Source of the DNA: Moritella sp.
Lineage (GTDB): Bacteria; Pseudomonadota; Gammaproteobacteria; Enterobacterales; Moritellaceae
Direction of reading: 5' to 3'
Assembly: GCF_013215705.1 (NCBI RefSeq)
Contig: NZ_JABSQR010000004.1
Coordinates: 186,001-250,000 of the forward strand
DNA length: 64,000 bases
Part shown: positions 44,398 to 54,276 of the stretch, one piece after another
Layout: each line of letters opens with the position of its first letter
How positions within the stretch are numbered: position 1 is the stretch's first letter
The notes under the pieces: model-generated
Seen by the model: only the letters and a program-made list of their open reading frames with translations
What the model was told of the DNA's origin: nothing
Databases searched by the model: none
Program-made: the position numbers and the translations under genes

Positions 44398-44943
44398 ATG
44401 GATCCGTTAGCACAATTAAAAGATATTCATTTACCCGCACCAGTATCGGCCTGGCCACTATCACTGTATTGGTGGCTGGTTATCATCATAATCGTATTGA
44501 TCGTCGGATTGGCTATTTATGCTGTGTTGCATTACCTAAAAAAAACCAAATTAACCCGCTTAGCCCTAGCTGAATTAACACAGCTACAGCAACAAGGCTG
44601 TGAGGTAAACGATTTACACCATCTGCTTAAACGTATCGTTTTAGCCAGTTTCCCACGTGAAACGGTTGCATCCTTACATGGCGAAGCATGGTTAAGTTTC
44701 CTCGATCAACAAGCCAGTTCTAAAAAACGAGTCTTCAATGCGTTCTCAGATAATACCGCAGCATGGACGTTGGACTTATACAGTGCTAAACCAAACATGC
44801 TCGCCGGATCCGCGCACTTTAAGACTTGCCAAGACTGGATCAAGAAAACCCCGCTTATACCTGTAGATTGCAATGTAGATTGCAATGTGAAGAACAGACT
44901 GAAGAACAGAGTGGAAAAAAGTGTGGAGAACAGTAATGTTTGA
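44398..44943 (+). CDS. DUF4381 membrane protein
   Basis: The 181-residue protein has one N-terminal membrane helix (WWLVIIIIVLIVGLAIYAVL) and a cytoplasmic domain with LLKRIVLASFPRETVASLHG and WLSFLDQQ, typical of DUF4381 in Bat operons. It is membrane-anchored. The C-terminus has a short duplication (VDCNVDCNV, two exact 12-base copies at 44863-44886) and low-complexity NRLKNRVEKSVENS that looks recently expanded. It overlaps the next start by eight bases. Confidence 0.87.
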   Translation: MDPLAQLKDIHLPAPVSAWPLSLYWWLVIIIIVLIVGLAIYAVLHYLKKTKLTRLALAELTQLQQQGCEVNDLHHLLKRIVLASFPRETVASLHGEAWLSFLDQQASSKKRVFNAFSDNTAAWTLDLYSAKPNMLAGSAHFKTCQDWIKKTPLIPVDCNVDCNVKNRLKNRVEKSVENSNV

Positions 44944-45931
44944 ATTTAATTGGCCATGGCTGTTAGTTTTATTACCTTTACCACTGCTTATTCGCTTTTT
45001 TAGCAGCGCGGGTCAAGCACAAACGCCATTAGTGCTACCTAACTTACCTTATATTGAAACAGCAACAGGCACCGCAAGTAAAAAAGAACGTGCCATCTGG
45101 CCATTAACATTAATGTGGTTATGCCTAGTAGTGGCGACCGCACGCCCGATGTGGATCGGTGAACCACAATCCATTCCGCAACAAGGTCGTGAAATGATGC
45201 TCGCGGTTGATCTATCACGATCGATGCAGATGAAAGACATGCAAATCAATAACCGTATGGTTGATCGCTTATCATTAGTAAAAACCGTTGTTGCTGATTT
45301 TATCCAACAACGTAAAGGCGACCGTGTCGGACTTATCTTCTTTGCTGATAATGCCTATTTACAAGCACCACTCACTTTTGATTTAAAAACAGTCAGTGGC
45401 TACATGCAGCAAGCAGTGCTCGGTCTTGTTGGTGAACAAACTGCTATTGGTGAAGGTATTGGCTTAGCACTCAAACGTTTCGATGCCGCAGATAATCCTC
45501 AAAAAGTATTGATATTACTCACAGATGGTCAGAATACCGCTGGTGAAGTAAAACCGCTTGAAGCAGCTAAATTCGCCCAAGAGCAAGGCGTAAAAATCTA
45601 TACTATTGGCATCGGCGCTGATGCTTATTACCAACGCACCTTCCTAGGTAAAGAGAAAGTAGACCCGTCAAGTGATCTGGATGAAGCGACCCTAAAGACA
45701 ATCGCAGCACAAACCGGTGGTCAATATTTCCGCGCGCGTGACGCCAGTAGCTTGGCGGCTATTTATGCCGAACTCGATAAACTTGAGCCTGTCGAGCAAG
45801 CTCAACAACAATTTAGACCACAAACGGATCTATTCCATTGGCCATTAACAATTGCATTATTATTGTCTATTTTCGCCTGCTATCTACGTCAAGGCCAACT
45901 ATTTACGTCAAGGAATAAGCACCATGACTGA
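44936..45931 (+). CDS. batA: BatA-like von Willebrand factor A protein
   Basis: The protein (about 331 residues from ATG 44936) has an N-terminal membrane helix (WPWLLVLLPLPLLIRFF) and a second near WPLTLMWLCLVVATARPM. The VWA MIDAS motif is MLAVDLSRSMQMKDM (DxSxS), with VLILLTDGQNTAG, and a C-terminal helix follows (LTIALLLSIFACYL). It is part of the Bat complex, linked to oxygen tolerance in Bacteroides and Leptospira, though its role in gammaproteobacteria is unclear. GTGGAG lies before the ATG. It overlaps DUF4381 and BatB by eight bases each. Confidence 0.88.
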   Translation: MFEFNWPWLLVLLPLPLLIRFFSSAGQAQTPLVLPNLPYIETATGTASKKERAIWPLTLMWLCLVVATARPMWIGEPQSIPQQGREMMLAVDLSRSMQMKDMQINNRMVDRLSLVKTVVADFIQQRKGDRVGLIFFADNAYLQAPLTFDLKTVSGYMQQAVLGLVGEQTAIGEGIGLALKRFDAADNPQKVLILLTDGQNTAGEVKPLEAAKFAQEQGVKIYTIGIGADAYYQRTFLGKEKVDPSSDLDEATLKTIAAQTGGQYFRARDASSLAAIYAELDKLEPVEQAQQQFRPQTDLFHWPLTIALLLSIFACYLRQGQLFTSRNKHHD

Positions 45932-47603
45932 TTTTATGTTATTACGGCCATTATGGTTACTGGCGTTATTACCACTCGTCGCCCTCGCTTGGTATTTCCG
46001 TAACACTGACCAAACAAAAGGCTGGTATACGGTGCTTTCACCTGAGATCGCACAATTCTTATTAGCCCAGCATCAACCAGCAACAAAATCTAAGCATTTT
46101 TTTATCCCTTTAGCCGGTATTTGGGTGCTCACAACAATGGCATTATCAGGCCCGAGTTTTAGTTATACAGAGCGTCCAGTAGCCAGTATCTCGCAAGCAA
46201 AAGTGATGGTATTAGATATGTCGCTATCGATGCGGGCAACAGACCTTAAACCCAATCGCCTAGCGCAACTTCGCTTTAAAAGCACCGATATTCTTAGCGC
46301 GATTAAAGAAGGGGAAATAGGCTTGGTAGCTTATGCAGGTGATGCCTTTGTTATCTCACCATTAACCACAGACACAAGCACCCTACTGAACTTGCTACCA
46401 AACTTGTCGCCAGAAATTATGCCAGTGAGAGGATCGAAACCAACTGCAGGTATTCGTCAAGCAATCGAACTATTAACCAACGCAGGTTATCAGCAAGGGC
46501 AAATACTGCTGGTGACCGATGGTATTAACCCAACTCAAGCAGATAACATCAACGCGTTATTAGCTGGCACAGAATACAGTTTATCGATTCTTGGTATCGG
46601 CACAGCGCAAGGTGCACCGATTAAAATGCCTAATGGTCAATTACTTAAAGACAACCAAGGCACAATCGTAGTGCCTCAGCTGGATGCCCGTTTATTGAAA
46701 GACACGGCACAAGCGAATTCAGGAAAAGTCCAAGTGATAAGCCACGGTAGCCAACAGCTAACAGACTTGTTTAATCATCCGTTAAGCTTCCAGAATAACC
46801 AAAAGACAGAGTTAACCACACAGCAACGTAATGATGACGGTATTTGGCTACTGCCTTTGATTGCGTTACTAGCGGCATTTAGTTTTCGAAAACAACTATT
46901 TTTCAGCTTTTTCTTGGTGTTTTTACTGCAACCAGAATCAAGCTATGCGGCGGATACTTCGATATGGAAAAACAGTAACGAAAACGGATCATTGCTGTTT
47001 CAAGAGGCAGAATATCAACAAGCAGCGGATACCTTCTCTAATGCCAGTTGGCAAGCGAGTTCGTTGTATAAAGCAGGTGAATACCAACAAGCGATCGATC
47101 TGTGGGCGAATGATCCAAGCAGTGATGCCTATTATAATCAAGGCAATGCTTTAATGCAGCTCGGTAATATTGATGAAGCTACTAAAGCCTACGAACAAGC
47201 GCTAAAATTGGATCCTGAAAATAACGATGCAAAAGGTAACTTAGCACTTGCTAAGCAAGTAAAACAGCAACAGAAACAAAAACAACAGCAAGGTGATAAA
47301 GGCAAAGACAGTCAGAGCCAGCAAGACAGTCAGAGCCAGCAAGACAGTCAAAGCCAGCAAGACAGTCAAAGCCAACAAGACAGTCAAGATGAAGCCGACG
47401 ATAATTCAAATAAAGGTAATACCCAAGGACTGTCGGCAGCACAGCAAACGCCATTAGAAAAAGAACAACAAAAACGCTTACAAAAATGGCTGCGGAATAT
47501 CCCTGATAATCCCTCTTTATTATTAAGAAATAAAATGTATATAGAAAATCAGCAACGTAATGCTGAATCAAATCAGCAAAATAGTTCGGAGCAAATATGG
47601 TAA
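45924..47603 (+). CDS. batB: BatB/BatC-like protein: VWA domain fused to TPR repeats
   Basis: The protein (559 residues from ATG 45924) has an N-terminal membrane helix, a VWA domain with VMVLDMSLSMRATDL (MIDAS) and LLVTDGINPTQ, and a second hydrophobic region (LLPLIALLAAF, FFSFFLVFLL). A periplasmic or cytoplasmic TPR stretch (YYNQGNALMQLGNIDEATKA) is followed by a Gln-rich tail with DSQSQQ repeats. BatB and BatC are fused here. The longer reading from 45852 starts inside batA. It overlaps batA by eight bases and batD by seven. Confidence 0.88.
   Translation: MTDFMLLRPLWLLALLPLVALAWYFRNTDQTKGWYTVLSPEIAQFLLAQHQPATKSKHFFIPLAGIWVLTTMALSGPSFSYTERPVASISQAKVMVLDMSLSMRATDLKPNRLAQLRFKSTDILSAIKEGEIGLVAYAGDAFVISPLTTDTSTLLNLLPNLSPEIMPVRGSKPTAGIRQAIELLTNAGYQQGQILLVTDGINPTQADNINALLAGTEYSLSILGIGTAQGAPIKMPNGQLLKDNQGTIVVPQLDARLLKDTAQANSGKVQVISHGSQQLTDLFNHPLSFQNNQKTELTTQQRNDDGIWLLPLIALLAAFSFRKQLFFSFFLVFLLQPESSYAADTSIWKNSNENGSLLFQEAEYQQAADTFSNASWQASSLYKAGEYQQAIDLWANDPSSDAYYNQGNALMQLGNIDEATKAYEQALKLDPENNDAKGNLALAKQVKQQQKQKQQQGDKGKDSQSQQDSQSQQDSQSQQDSQSQQDSQDEADDNSNKGNTQGLSAAQQTPLEKEQQKRLQKWLRNIPDNPSLLLRNKMYIENQQRNAESNQQNSSEQIW
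47307..47387 (+). repeat. 18-base tandem repeat coding DSQSQQ in batB
   Basis: Four full 18-base units starting GACAGTCA and a half unit are nearly identical and keep frame (repeat DSQSQQ). Unit changes are single bases (AGAGCC, AAAGCC, AAAGCCA). It is a likely length-variable stretch in the low-complexity tail. Confidence 0.95.
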
Positions 47604-49360
47604 AGGCAGTACAGACACATCGCCGTGGTTATAAATTTTCACTAATAGCGAATATTTTTATCCTTACAGGCTTACTATTTACGCTCAGTTTTCAGGCGAA
47701 TGCGGCGTTAAAGATAACAGCATCCGTCAATCAAAATCCCGTAGTACAAGGCAGCAGCTTTATCCTTGAAATCCGCGCCAATGAGAGTATTAGCGCCAGT
47801 GACTGGGATAGCTCAGCACTGCTGGCTAATTTCGTCGTAGGCAGAACTTCAACTAATAGCCAATCTTATAATATCAATGGAACGAAATCCCATGTAACAA
47901 CTTTCACAACCGTGTTAATGGCACGAAAGATAGGTGTTTATATCATTCCCGCCTTTACGATTGATGGGGCAACAACACAACCGATTAATGTTAATGTCAT
48001 CTCATCGTCTACAGCAAGTAGCCGCGGTCTAAACAACCGTAACATTGAATTGAAAGTAAATGTATCGAATGAAACCATCTATGTTGGTCAACAATTTATC
48101 TACACAACCACCTTGTATATTGCCCAAAACACCAAAATGCAATCTGGCAACCTTACCGAACCGACAGTGACAGACGGTGTAGTAAAACAAATTGGTAAAG
48201 ATGAAAACGCCAGTGAAATCATTAACGGTAGACGCTTTGAAACCATCACACGTCAATATGCCATCACCATTAATACCGCAGGAAAAACCACCATTTCACC
48301 AACTCGGTTTGAAGGCCAGGTAAGTACCGCAAAACACGGCTATCGTTTTGGGTCTGTTACGCCAGTGATCATCCAAGCTGACACTTTACACTTAAATATT
48401 CAAACACAACCTACAGACTACCAAGGCGAATGGTTAGTCAGTGACTTTGTGCAACTCGTTGAAGAGTTGCAACCATTACAAAACAGCTATCAACAAGGTG
48501 AGTCAATAACACGTACTATCACACTAACCGTTGCGAACGTAGATAAATCAGCGCTACCCGATTTAGCCATCAGCTGGCCTAAAACAGCCAAAATCTATCC
48601 AGATAAACCACAATTTACCAACTTTGCACAACAAGGAACTCACTTCTCGCAACAAGTATTAAGTTTTGCCATTATTCCCAATCAAATCGGGGAATTAACA
48701 TTACCAGCGTTATCAATTCCTTGGTTTAATAACAAAACCCAACAACAAGAATGGGCAACACTACCGGCTAAAATAGTGACTATCGTAGCAAGTGAAAACA
48801 ATCCTCCAGTTGAAAATAATACTAACAAACAAAATGGTGAAACAAACTCAACGTCATCACTCGCATCTAATGATAGTGGACAGACAGATATGCAAACGTC
48901 ATCGACATCAACAACTGAATCTTCAATATGGCGTTGGTTAACCTTTATTTTTGCTGGGTTGTGGTTATTAACCTGCGTAACTTGGTTTTTCTTACGCAGA
49001 GGTACTCAACAAATCAGTAACCAGAAAGTAGCTAATACGGCTAAACCTGACAATATCTGGCCACAATTAGAAGCTGCACTTAAAAATAATGATGCTAAGC
49101 AAAGTAGTCGACTATTACACGCTTGGTTTAAACAGCAATGGCCCGAAATCAAAGATCCGCACCTAGCCTCACTACCGATGAGTCAAGAATGTCTGCAAAC
49201 TTGCCAACAACTATTGACCTGTACTTACGGTAAAAATACTGACGTTACGAATTGGCAAGGGCAGGCATTATTAGCGAAATTAGTCAAATTGAGAAACTCA
49301 AAACCAGCAATAACAACATCGCAACAACCAAGTATTAAAACTCAACTTAACCCATCATAA
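47597..49360 (+). CDS. batD: BatD family protein
   Basis: The 587-residue protein has a signal peptide (LIANIFILTGLLFTLSFQANA), then Ig-like BatD repeats (SVNQNPVVQGSSFILEI, then VNVSNETIYVGQQFIYTTTL). A second membrane helix (WLTFIFAGLWLLTCVTWFFL) and a C-terminal cytoplasmic domain of about 120 residues follow. It is the last gene of the Bat operon and is secreted or membrane-anchored. Its start ATG overlaps the batB stop by seven bases. A low-complexity Asn/Ser/Thr linker precedes the last helix. Confidence 0.88.
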   Translation: MVKAVQTHRRGYKFSLIANIFILTGLLFTLSFQANAALKITASVNQNPVVQGSSFILEIRANESISASDWDSSALLANFVVGRTSTNSQSYNINGTKSHVTTFTTVLMARKIGVYIIPAFTIDGATTQPINVNVISSSTASSRGLNNRNIELKVNVSNETIYVGQQFIYTTTLYIAQNTKMQSGNLTEPTVTDGVVKQIGKDENASEIINGRRFETITRQYAITINTAGKTTISPTRFEGQVSTAKHGYRFGSVTPVIIQADTLHLNIQTQPTDYQGEWLVSDFVQLVEELQPLQNSYQQGESITRTITLTVANVDKSALPDLAISWPKTAKIYPDKPQFTNFAQQGTHFSQQVLSFAIIPNQIGELTLPALSIPWFNNKTQQQEWATLPAKIVTIVASENNPPVENNTNKQNGETNSTSSLASNDSGQTDMQTSSTSTTESSIWRWLTFIFAGLWLLTCVTWFFLRRGTQQISNQKVANTAKPDNIWPQLEAALKNNDAKQSSRLLHAWFKQQWPEIKDPHLASLPMSQECLQTCQQLLTCTYGKNTDVTNWQGQALLAKLVKLRNSKPAITTSQQPSIKTQLNPS

Positions 49361-49377
49361 TTACCTATAAGCACTCG

Positions 49378-49410
49378 AAATGGCGTCTATAAATGCCGCC
49401 ATTTTCGTTT
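49378..49410 (+). terminator. Terminator of the Bat operon
   Basis: AAATGGCG (49378-49385) and CGCCATTT (49397-49404) pair over an 11-base loop, followed by TCGTTTG. It lies 17 bases after the batD stop. Confidence 0.65.
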
Positions 49411-49688
49411 GTGAAAATAACAACACGCCCATAAAGTTCGAATTCGAACATTGAAAGCCCCCGTTAAAATGCTCGAACATTAAACAGTAGCACTCGAATA
49501 TGAAAATGAAAGATTCATTTGAGCATTCATACCTTTCAACTGAAAGTCCATTTGCGTTAACTGAAAGTTAACAACTTAATCTAAAAATTACATACATTTA
49601 TCTATTACCCGCACTAGATATCCACCTTAAAAAAGCGCAAAATAGGTTCAATTATCGGATTTAATTATTGCTTTATTAGGGAATTGGA
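49411..49688. other. Intergenic region upstream of fbp with short repeated words
   Basis: No coding frame is seen. The words TCGAACATT (twice) and AACTGAAAGT (twice) recur, and TCGAA or TTCGA occurs several times. They may be operator half-sites or simple low-complexity sequence. The fbp ATG follows AGGGAATTGGA. Confidence 0.5.
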
Positions 49689-50699
49689 ATGTTAATACAT
49701 AAAACACTTGGTGAGTTCATCGTTGAGAATCAATCTGATTTTCCACATGCAAAAGGTGATTTAACAGCATTATTAAGTTCAATCAAACTTGCTGCTAAAA
49801 TTGTCAACCGTGAAATCAATAAAGCTGGCTTAGTTGATATTAGAGGTGCAAGTGGCATTGAAAACATCCAAGGTGAAGAACAGCAAAAACTCGATATGTA
49901 TGCGAACGAAGTATTTAAAAATGCGTTGATTGCACGCGGTGAAGTTTGTGGTATTGCTTCTGAAGAAGAAGATCATTACGTATTTTTTGACAATGAAAAT
50001 AGCCGTAATGCTAACTATGTAGTGTTAATGGATCCGCTAGATGGTTCATCAAACATTGATGTTAATGTGTCTGTTGGTACAATTTTCTCTATCTACCGTC
50101 GTATATCACCTGTTGGCGGTCCAGTATCAATGGAAGACTTCTTACAAGTTGGTCGTAAGCAAGTTGCAGCTGGTTATGTGGTCTATGGCTCATCAACCAT
50201 GTTGGTATATACAACAGGTAACGGTGTTCATGGTTTCACTTACGACCCATCAATTGGCGTATTCTGCTTATCACATGAAGCAATGACCTTCCCTAAATCT
50301 GGTAAAATCTATTCGATCAATGAAGGTAACTACAGCAAGTTCCCACTTGGTGTGAAGAAATACATTAAATATTGCCAAGAAGAAGATGACACAACGAACC
50401 GCCCTTATACATCACGCTACATCGGTTCTTTAGTATCTGACTTCCACCGTAACCTGCTTAAAGGTGGTATCTACATTTACCCACAAACAGCACAAGCACC
50501 AACGGGTAAACTGCGCTTATTATACGAGTGCAACCCAATGGCTTTCCTTGCAGAGCAAGCAGGTGCACTAGCGACTGACGGTTACACGCCAATCCTAGAT
50601 CTAAAACCAACAGAATTACATCAGCGTGTTCCTTTCTTCACAGGTTCTGTGGATATGATGGATACAGCACATCAGTTTATGGCTGAATTTAAAGAATAA
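49689..50699 (+). CDS. fbp: Class I fructose-1,6-bisphosphatase
   Basis: The 336-residue enzyme has the metal-binding [20 protein letters not shown] motif, [27 protein letters not shown]-like [20 protein letters not shown], and the C-terminal [20 protein letters not shown]. It removes the 1-phosphate of fructose 1,6-bisphosphate in gluconeogenesis. The length matches E. coli Fbp (332). It is monocistronic with a terminator after it. Confidence 0.97.
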   Translation: MLIHKTLGEFIVENQSDFPHAKGDLTALLSSIKLAAKIVNREINKAGLVDIRGASGIENIQGEEQQKLDMYANEVFKNALIARGEVCGIASEEEDHYVFFDNENSRNANYVVLMDPLDGSSNIDVNVSVGTIFSIYRRISPVGGPVSMEDFLQVGRKQVAAGYVVYGSSTMLVYTTGNGVHGFTYDPSIGVFCLSHEAMTFPKSGKIYSINEGNYSKFPLGVKKYIKYCQEEDDTTNRPYTSRYIGSLVSDFHRNLLKGGIYIYPQTAQAPTGKLRLLYECNPMAFLAEQAGALATDGYTPILDLKPTELHQRVPFFTGSVDMMDTAHQFMAEFKE

Positions 50700-50750
50700 A
50701 GAGAAAGAATAAGAATAAGCGTAATTTAAGCCTCTTTAACACCTATTTTT

Positions 50751-50795
50751 AAGCCACGTCACCCTCTATTCGAGAAGGTGACGTGGCTTTTTTGT
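50751..50795 (+). terminator. Intrinsic terminator of fbp
   Basis: AAGCCACGTCACC and GGTGACGTGGCTT form a 13-bp stem with a T run after it. It lies about 50 bases after the fbp stop. Confidence 0.93.
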
Positions 50796-51177
50796 TATAA
50801 GGGTTTGTATGTATTCCCAAGCTACTTGGCTATATTATAAACAACAACATAGTTAAACGTGACAGATGTGACACTTCATTAAAATTTGTATTAAAAAAGA
50901 TTGACACCATTATTTGACGTTGATCACAAAAATAAACATTAACTTTGACTTATCAAGTATCAGAATAAGTACTCTAATAAAAATGGGAGCGATAACAATT
51001 TAATAACAACAAGTGTACGCTGAAATAAATAGATATTTATCAATACGTTAACACAAATAAACTCATCAACTATTTTTTCTATTAAACGTCAAGTCTTAAT
51101 AATCAAACATTACACCTTGTGATTATTATTAATTACAAAGCACGAACAAGCAGTTATTATTTACTCATACTATCGAC
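50796..51177. other. Long AT-rich region upstream of the first fadL
   Basis: There is no coding frame in about 380 bases. It contains a near-CRP match TTTGACGTTGATCACA at 50913-50928 and a split inverted repeat TAATAATCA/TGATTATTA around 51097-51128. The core CCCAAGCTACTT at 50816-50827 also occurs at 30267-30278. The promoter of fadL probably lies here. Confidence 0.5.
50913..50928 (+). promoter_or_regulatory. CRP-like site
   Basis: TTTGACGTTGATCACA matches TGTGA-N6-TCACA except for one base in the left arm. It is 366 bases before the fadL start, so its role in fadL control depends on the unknown transcription start. Confidence 0.45.
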
Positions 51178-51192
51178 AACTGGTCTGACCTG
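51178..51192. promoter_or_regulatory. FadR operator upstream of fadL
   Basis: AACTGGTCTGACCTG matches the FadR consensus AACTGGTCnGACCTGTT at every position except the last two, which continue GA. It lies about 100 bases before the first fadL start. FadR controls fadL in E. coli and Vibrio. Confidence 0.85.
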
Positions 51193-51293
51193 GACGTTTA
51201 TACGATAAACAAAAGGAACCTTGTTTTTCTATTAAGAGATCGACACCAGTAGCGAGTTAACAAAATAAAACTTATAAAAATGAGCAATTAACT

Positions 51294-52544
51294 ATGTCAA
51301 AATTAAAAAAAACAACGCTTGCTACCGCCTTACTGCTGGTAACTGCACAATCTTCTGCTGCTGGTTTCCAAGTAAGCGAACATTCAGCATCTGGTCTTGG
51401 ACGAGCTTTTGCTGGTGAAGCAGCCGTTGCTGATAACGCCTCTGTACTTGCACGTAACCCGGCTGCAATGTCACGTTTCGATAAAGCTGAAATTTCAGTT
51501 GTTGGCTCTTACATCGCAGCAAACGCGGATATTCATGGTGTTAATGACCCTATTAAAAACACTCCTTCACGCCTAGATTCAAACGACATCATTAACCATG
51601 CTTTTGTTCCAGCAATGTACTATATTCAGCCTATCAATGAACAATGGGCTGTAGGTCTGGCTATGTTTTCAGGTTACGGCATGGTTTCCGAGCATGAAGA
51701 TGACTACGCGGTCGGCGCTGGTGCTGGTACAACCGACCTTCTAACGTTCAATATCAACCCAAGTGTCTCTTTTAAGGCTACAGATGAATTGAGCTTAGGT
51801 TTAGGGGTTAGCGCTGTCTATGCAAAAGCGACTCTAGAACGTAACTACGGTGACCTTCAATATGACCCACGTTATGGCTCTGGTACTTCAGCCGATACAC
51901 AACTTTTCCTGCTTGAAGGCGACGCTTGGGGTTACGGCTGGAACGTTGGTGCACTGTATGAATTTAGCGAAAATAACCGCATTGGTTTAGCGTACCGTTC
52001 ACAAGTGGACGTCGAGTTTGAAGGTGACTTCACTGGTTTAACTAGCGGAGGTCAAAAAATCTCAACGACTTTAGAAATTCCACTTCCAGCAACAGCTGAG
52101 ATCTCAGGTTACCATAAGGTAACACCGAAAATTGCACTAACGTATAGCGCATTGTGGACACAATGGAGTAAATTTACTGAATTAGAAGCTAACAGTAACG
52201 AATGTACTGTCACAACAACACCAACGGAATGTTTCAAAAAAGAAGAACATTACGATGACAACATACGTTACGCTGTCGGTGCTGAATTTTATACTGGTAA
52301 CACAACGTTACGTGCAGGTTTCGCCTTTGATGAACAAGCGGGTGAAACGACGCTGAGTATCCCAGATACAGACCGCTACTGGTACACTATGGGTGCAACT
52401 TACGAACTAGATCAAACCTTAAGTTTTGATTTCGCACTAGCTTATATCTTTACGAAAGAACTTGAATTCTCTGAATACAATTATACTTTCGCAGGTCAAG
52501 GTGATGCAATCATTGCTTCAGCTCAAGTAAACTACCGTTTCTAA
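51294..52544 (+). CDS. fadL: FadL-family outer-membrane fatty-acid transporter, copy 1
   Basis: The 416-residue protein has a signal peptide (LATALLLVTAQSSAAG) and the FadL hallmark after it: GFQVSEHSASGLGRAFAGEA, then DNASVLARNPAAMSRFD (the NPA loop). Barrel strands end in SAQVNYRF with terminal Phe. It imports long-chain fatty acids across the outer membrane. It has the FadR site upstream and its own terminator, so it is the best candidate for the true fadL of the three copies. Confidence 0.93.
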   Translation: MSKLKKTTLATALLLVTAQSSAAGFQVSEHSASGLGRAFAGEAAVADNASVLARNPAAMSRFDKAEISVVGSYIAANADIHGVNDPIKNTPSRLDSNDIINHAFVPAMYYIQPINEQWAVGLAMFSGYGMVSEHEDDYAVGAGAGTTDLLTFNINPSVSFKATDELSLGLGVSAVYAKATLERNYGDLQYDPRYGSGTSADTQLFLLEGDAWGYGWNVGALYEFSENNRIGLAYRSQVDVEFEGDFTGLTSGGQKISTTLEIPLPATAEISGYHKVTPKIALTYSALWTQWSKFTELEANSNECTVTTTPTECFKKEEHYDDNIRYAVGAEFYTGNTTLRAGFAFDEQAGETTLSIPDTDRYWYTMGATYELDQTLSFDFALAYIFTKELEFSEYNYTFAGQGDAIIASAQVNYRF

Positions 52545-52594
52545 GCTTATTTAGCTAAACGAACTGTTTAAAAATAGCAGTTAAATACAGTAAT

Positions 52595-52627
52595 AAAAAT
52601 AGCGCCTTACGGCGCTATTTTTATTTT
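52595..52627 (+). terminator. Intrinsic terminator of fadL copy 1
   Basis: AAAATAGCGCC pairs with GGCGCTATTTT around TTAC, followed by TATTTT. It is a strong stem 50 bases after the fadL stop. Confidence 0.93.
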
Positions 52628-52634
52628 CGACTAA

Positions 52635-52660
52635 CCTTAAAATAAGGCATCATTTTAAGG
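52635..52660 (+). promoter_or_regulatory. Hairpin covering the ribosome site of fadL copy 2
   Basis: CCTTAAAAT (52635-52643) and ATTTTAAGG (52652-52660) form a perfect 9-bp stem. The right arm contains the AAGG part of the AAGGGA Shine-Dalgarno of the next gene (ATG 52669). The structure could limit its translation. Confidence 0.65.
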
Positions 52661-52668
52661 GAATAAAT

Positions 52669-53961
52669 ATGAGAACAACCTGTAGTCGTGATTCGCCTAT
52701 CGTCTGCCTAAGTGCTCTTCTTGGCCTAATCGCCTATTCCAGCCCTTCAACTTACGCAGCATCTTACCAATCATCTACAACCTCAGCCATCGAACTCGGT
52801 ACTGCTGGCGCAGGCAGCGCTGCTGATACAAGTAACCTAGCCAATATAGCCGTGAATCCCGCAATAACAGCAGCATTTTTATACCCCGCTATGGCCATCG
52901 CTGGCATTTTAGTAAAATCTGAGAACGACATTAACGGGGAATATTACTCTGGTGGTGATCCAGATGCTTTAGATAATTCAAGTATCGGAGATAACTACGT
53001 TGTCCCCTCAGCTTATTTCGCATTTCCCATTAATAATAAATGGTCATTTGGGCTTGCTACGTTTTCTAATTATAACGTACGTAACAATTATGATAGCGAA
53101 TACCCAGCCGGGATCCTCACTGGACAACGTTCCTTATTCACTTATGAAATAAACCCCAATATCGCGATTAAATTAACAAACAAGCTTTATCTTGGCATAG
53201 GAGTGAGTGCTATTTATGGTAACTATCAACTAGCGACTAATTATGGTGCTCAAAATCCAAATAATCCAAGTCAAATATATCAAGACTTTAACGGTTCAGG
53301 ACTCGGTTTTCGATATGGTATTGGCGGACTATATAAAATAAATAAACACCATCAATTCGGTTTATCTTATCGAACAGCAACGGAGATTGAAACAGAAGGC
53401 GACTTCACCACGCTGGCGAAGAATAATGATCTCGAATTCCAAGATACCACGACACTGTCGATGGCAGTACCAAGTGAGCTAACGCTATCAGGCTTCCATC
53501 AGCTGGATCCGCGATTAGCAATACAGTATTCACTCGCTTGGTATGGTTGGCAGAACCTAGATTACATTTCAGTATCACATCCAGACTGCCCTGCTAATCT
53601 CGACTTTAATTTACCACAAGGGCAATGTTTAATTGAATCTGTTACTGCAGAAGATAGCTGGAAAATTGCATTTTCAGTCCGCTACAAATTAAGCGATGTG
53701 ATCTTACTGCGCAGTGGGGCGTCAACAGAAAAAGCCTCTGAAAGCGCAACCTTCGCAATACCATTTGATAAGAAAACAAACTTCAGCTTTGGATTAACTT
53801 ATTATGCGAGTCGCACATTAAGTTTCGATATGGGCCTTACTTATGCGAGATACGATACAACACGAATTAAAGATACTATCCGCCTTGATGACTTCGATGT
53901 AAGCGCAGAAGGCAATAGCACCATGCTTGGATTACAGTTAAATTATCAATTGATTGATTAA
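52669..53961 (+). CDS. FadL-family outer-membrane protein, copy 2
   Basis: The 430-residue protein has a signal peptide (LSALLGLIAYSSPSTYAAS) and an N-terminus SSTTSAIELGTAGAGSAADT, then LANIAVNPAITAAF (the NPA motif of the family). Barrel strands follow, including NFSFGLTYYASRTLSFDM. The C-terminus is LGLQLNYQLID and lacks the final aromatic residue of copies 1 and 3. It is more divergent than the others, so the ligand may differ. It follows fadL copy 1 with a terminator between. Confidence 0.88.
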   Translation: MRTTCSRDSPIVCLSALLGLIAYSSPSTYAASYQSSTTSAIELGTAGAGSAADTSNLANIAVNPAITAAFLYPAMAIAGILVKSENDINGEYYSGGDPDALDNSSIGDNYVVPSAYFAFPINNKWSFGLATFSNYNVRNNYDSEYPAGILTGQRSLFTYEINPNIAIKLTNKLYLGIGVSAIYGNYQLATNYGAQNPNNPSQIYQDFNGSGLGFRYGIGGLYKINKHHQFGLSYRTATEIETEGDFTTLAKNNDLEFQDTTTLSMAVPSELTLSGFHQLDPRLAIQYSLAWYGWQNLDYISVSHPDCPANLDFNLPQGQCLIESVTAEDSWKIAFSVRYKLSDVILLRSGASTEKASESATFAIPFDKKTNFSFGLTYYASRTLSFDMGLTYARYDTTRIKDTIRLDDFDVSAEGNSTMLGLQLNYQLID

Positions 53962-54276
53962 CCAAACATAGAGTCTTAACTCTGATTAATATGCCTTAAA
54001 ATACGGTTAATACTATTACCACTAAAACACATTAGATTGCATTAGTACTTAAAAACCACTTAAAACAAAGCAACTTAACGACAGTAAACACTAACTTCAA
54101 ACGCTTATTCACATTTAAATAGTGTTACTAATAACATACATCTTGTCCTCACATAAACATCTCGCTAAATCCCTATAATAGGTCCAACTCAGGTAGCAGC
54201 GTGTATAAACACGTTCGAGTACAACTGTAATTAACATGGATGTATTTACATTATTTATATAAGACAGGGATTAGTC
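53962..54276. other. Intergenic region between fadL copies 2 and 3
   Basis: About 315 AT-rich bases with no coding frame, no strong hairpin and no clear FadR site. It probably contains a separate promoter for copy 3. Confidence 0.5.
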
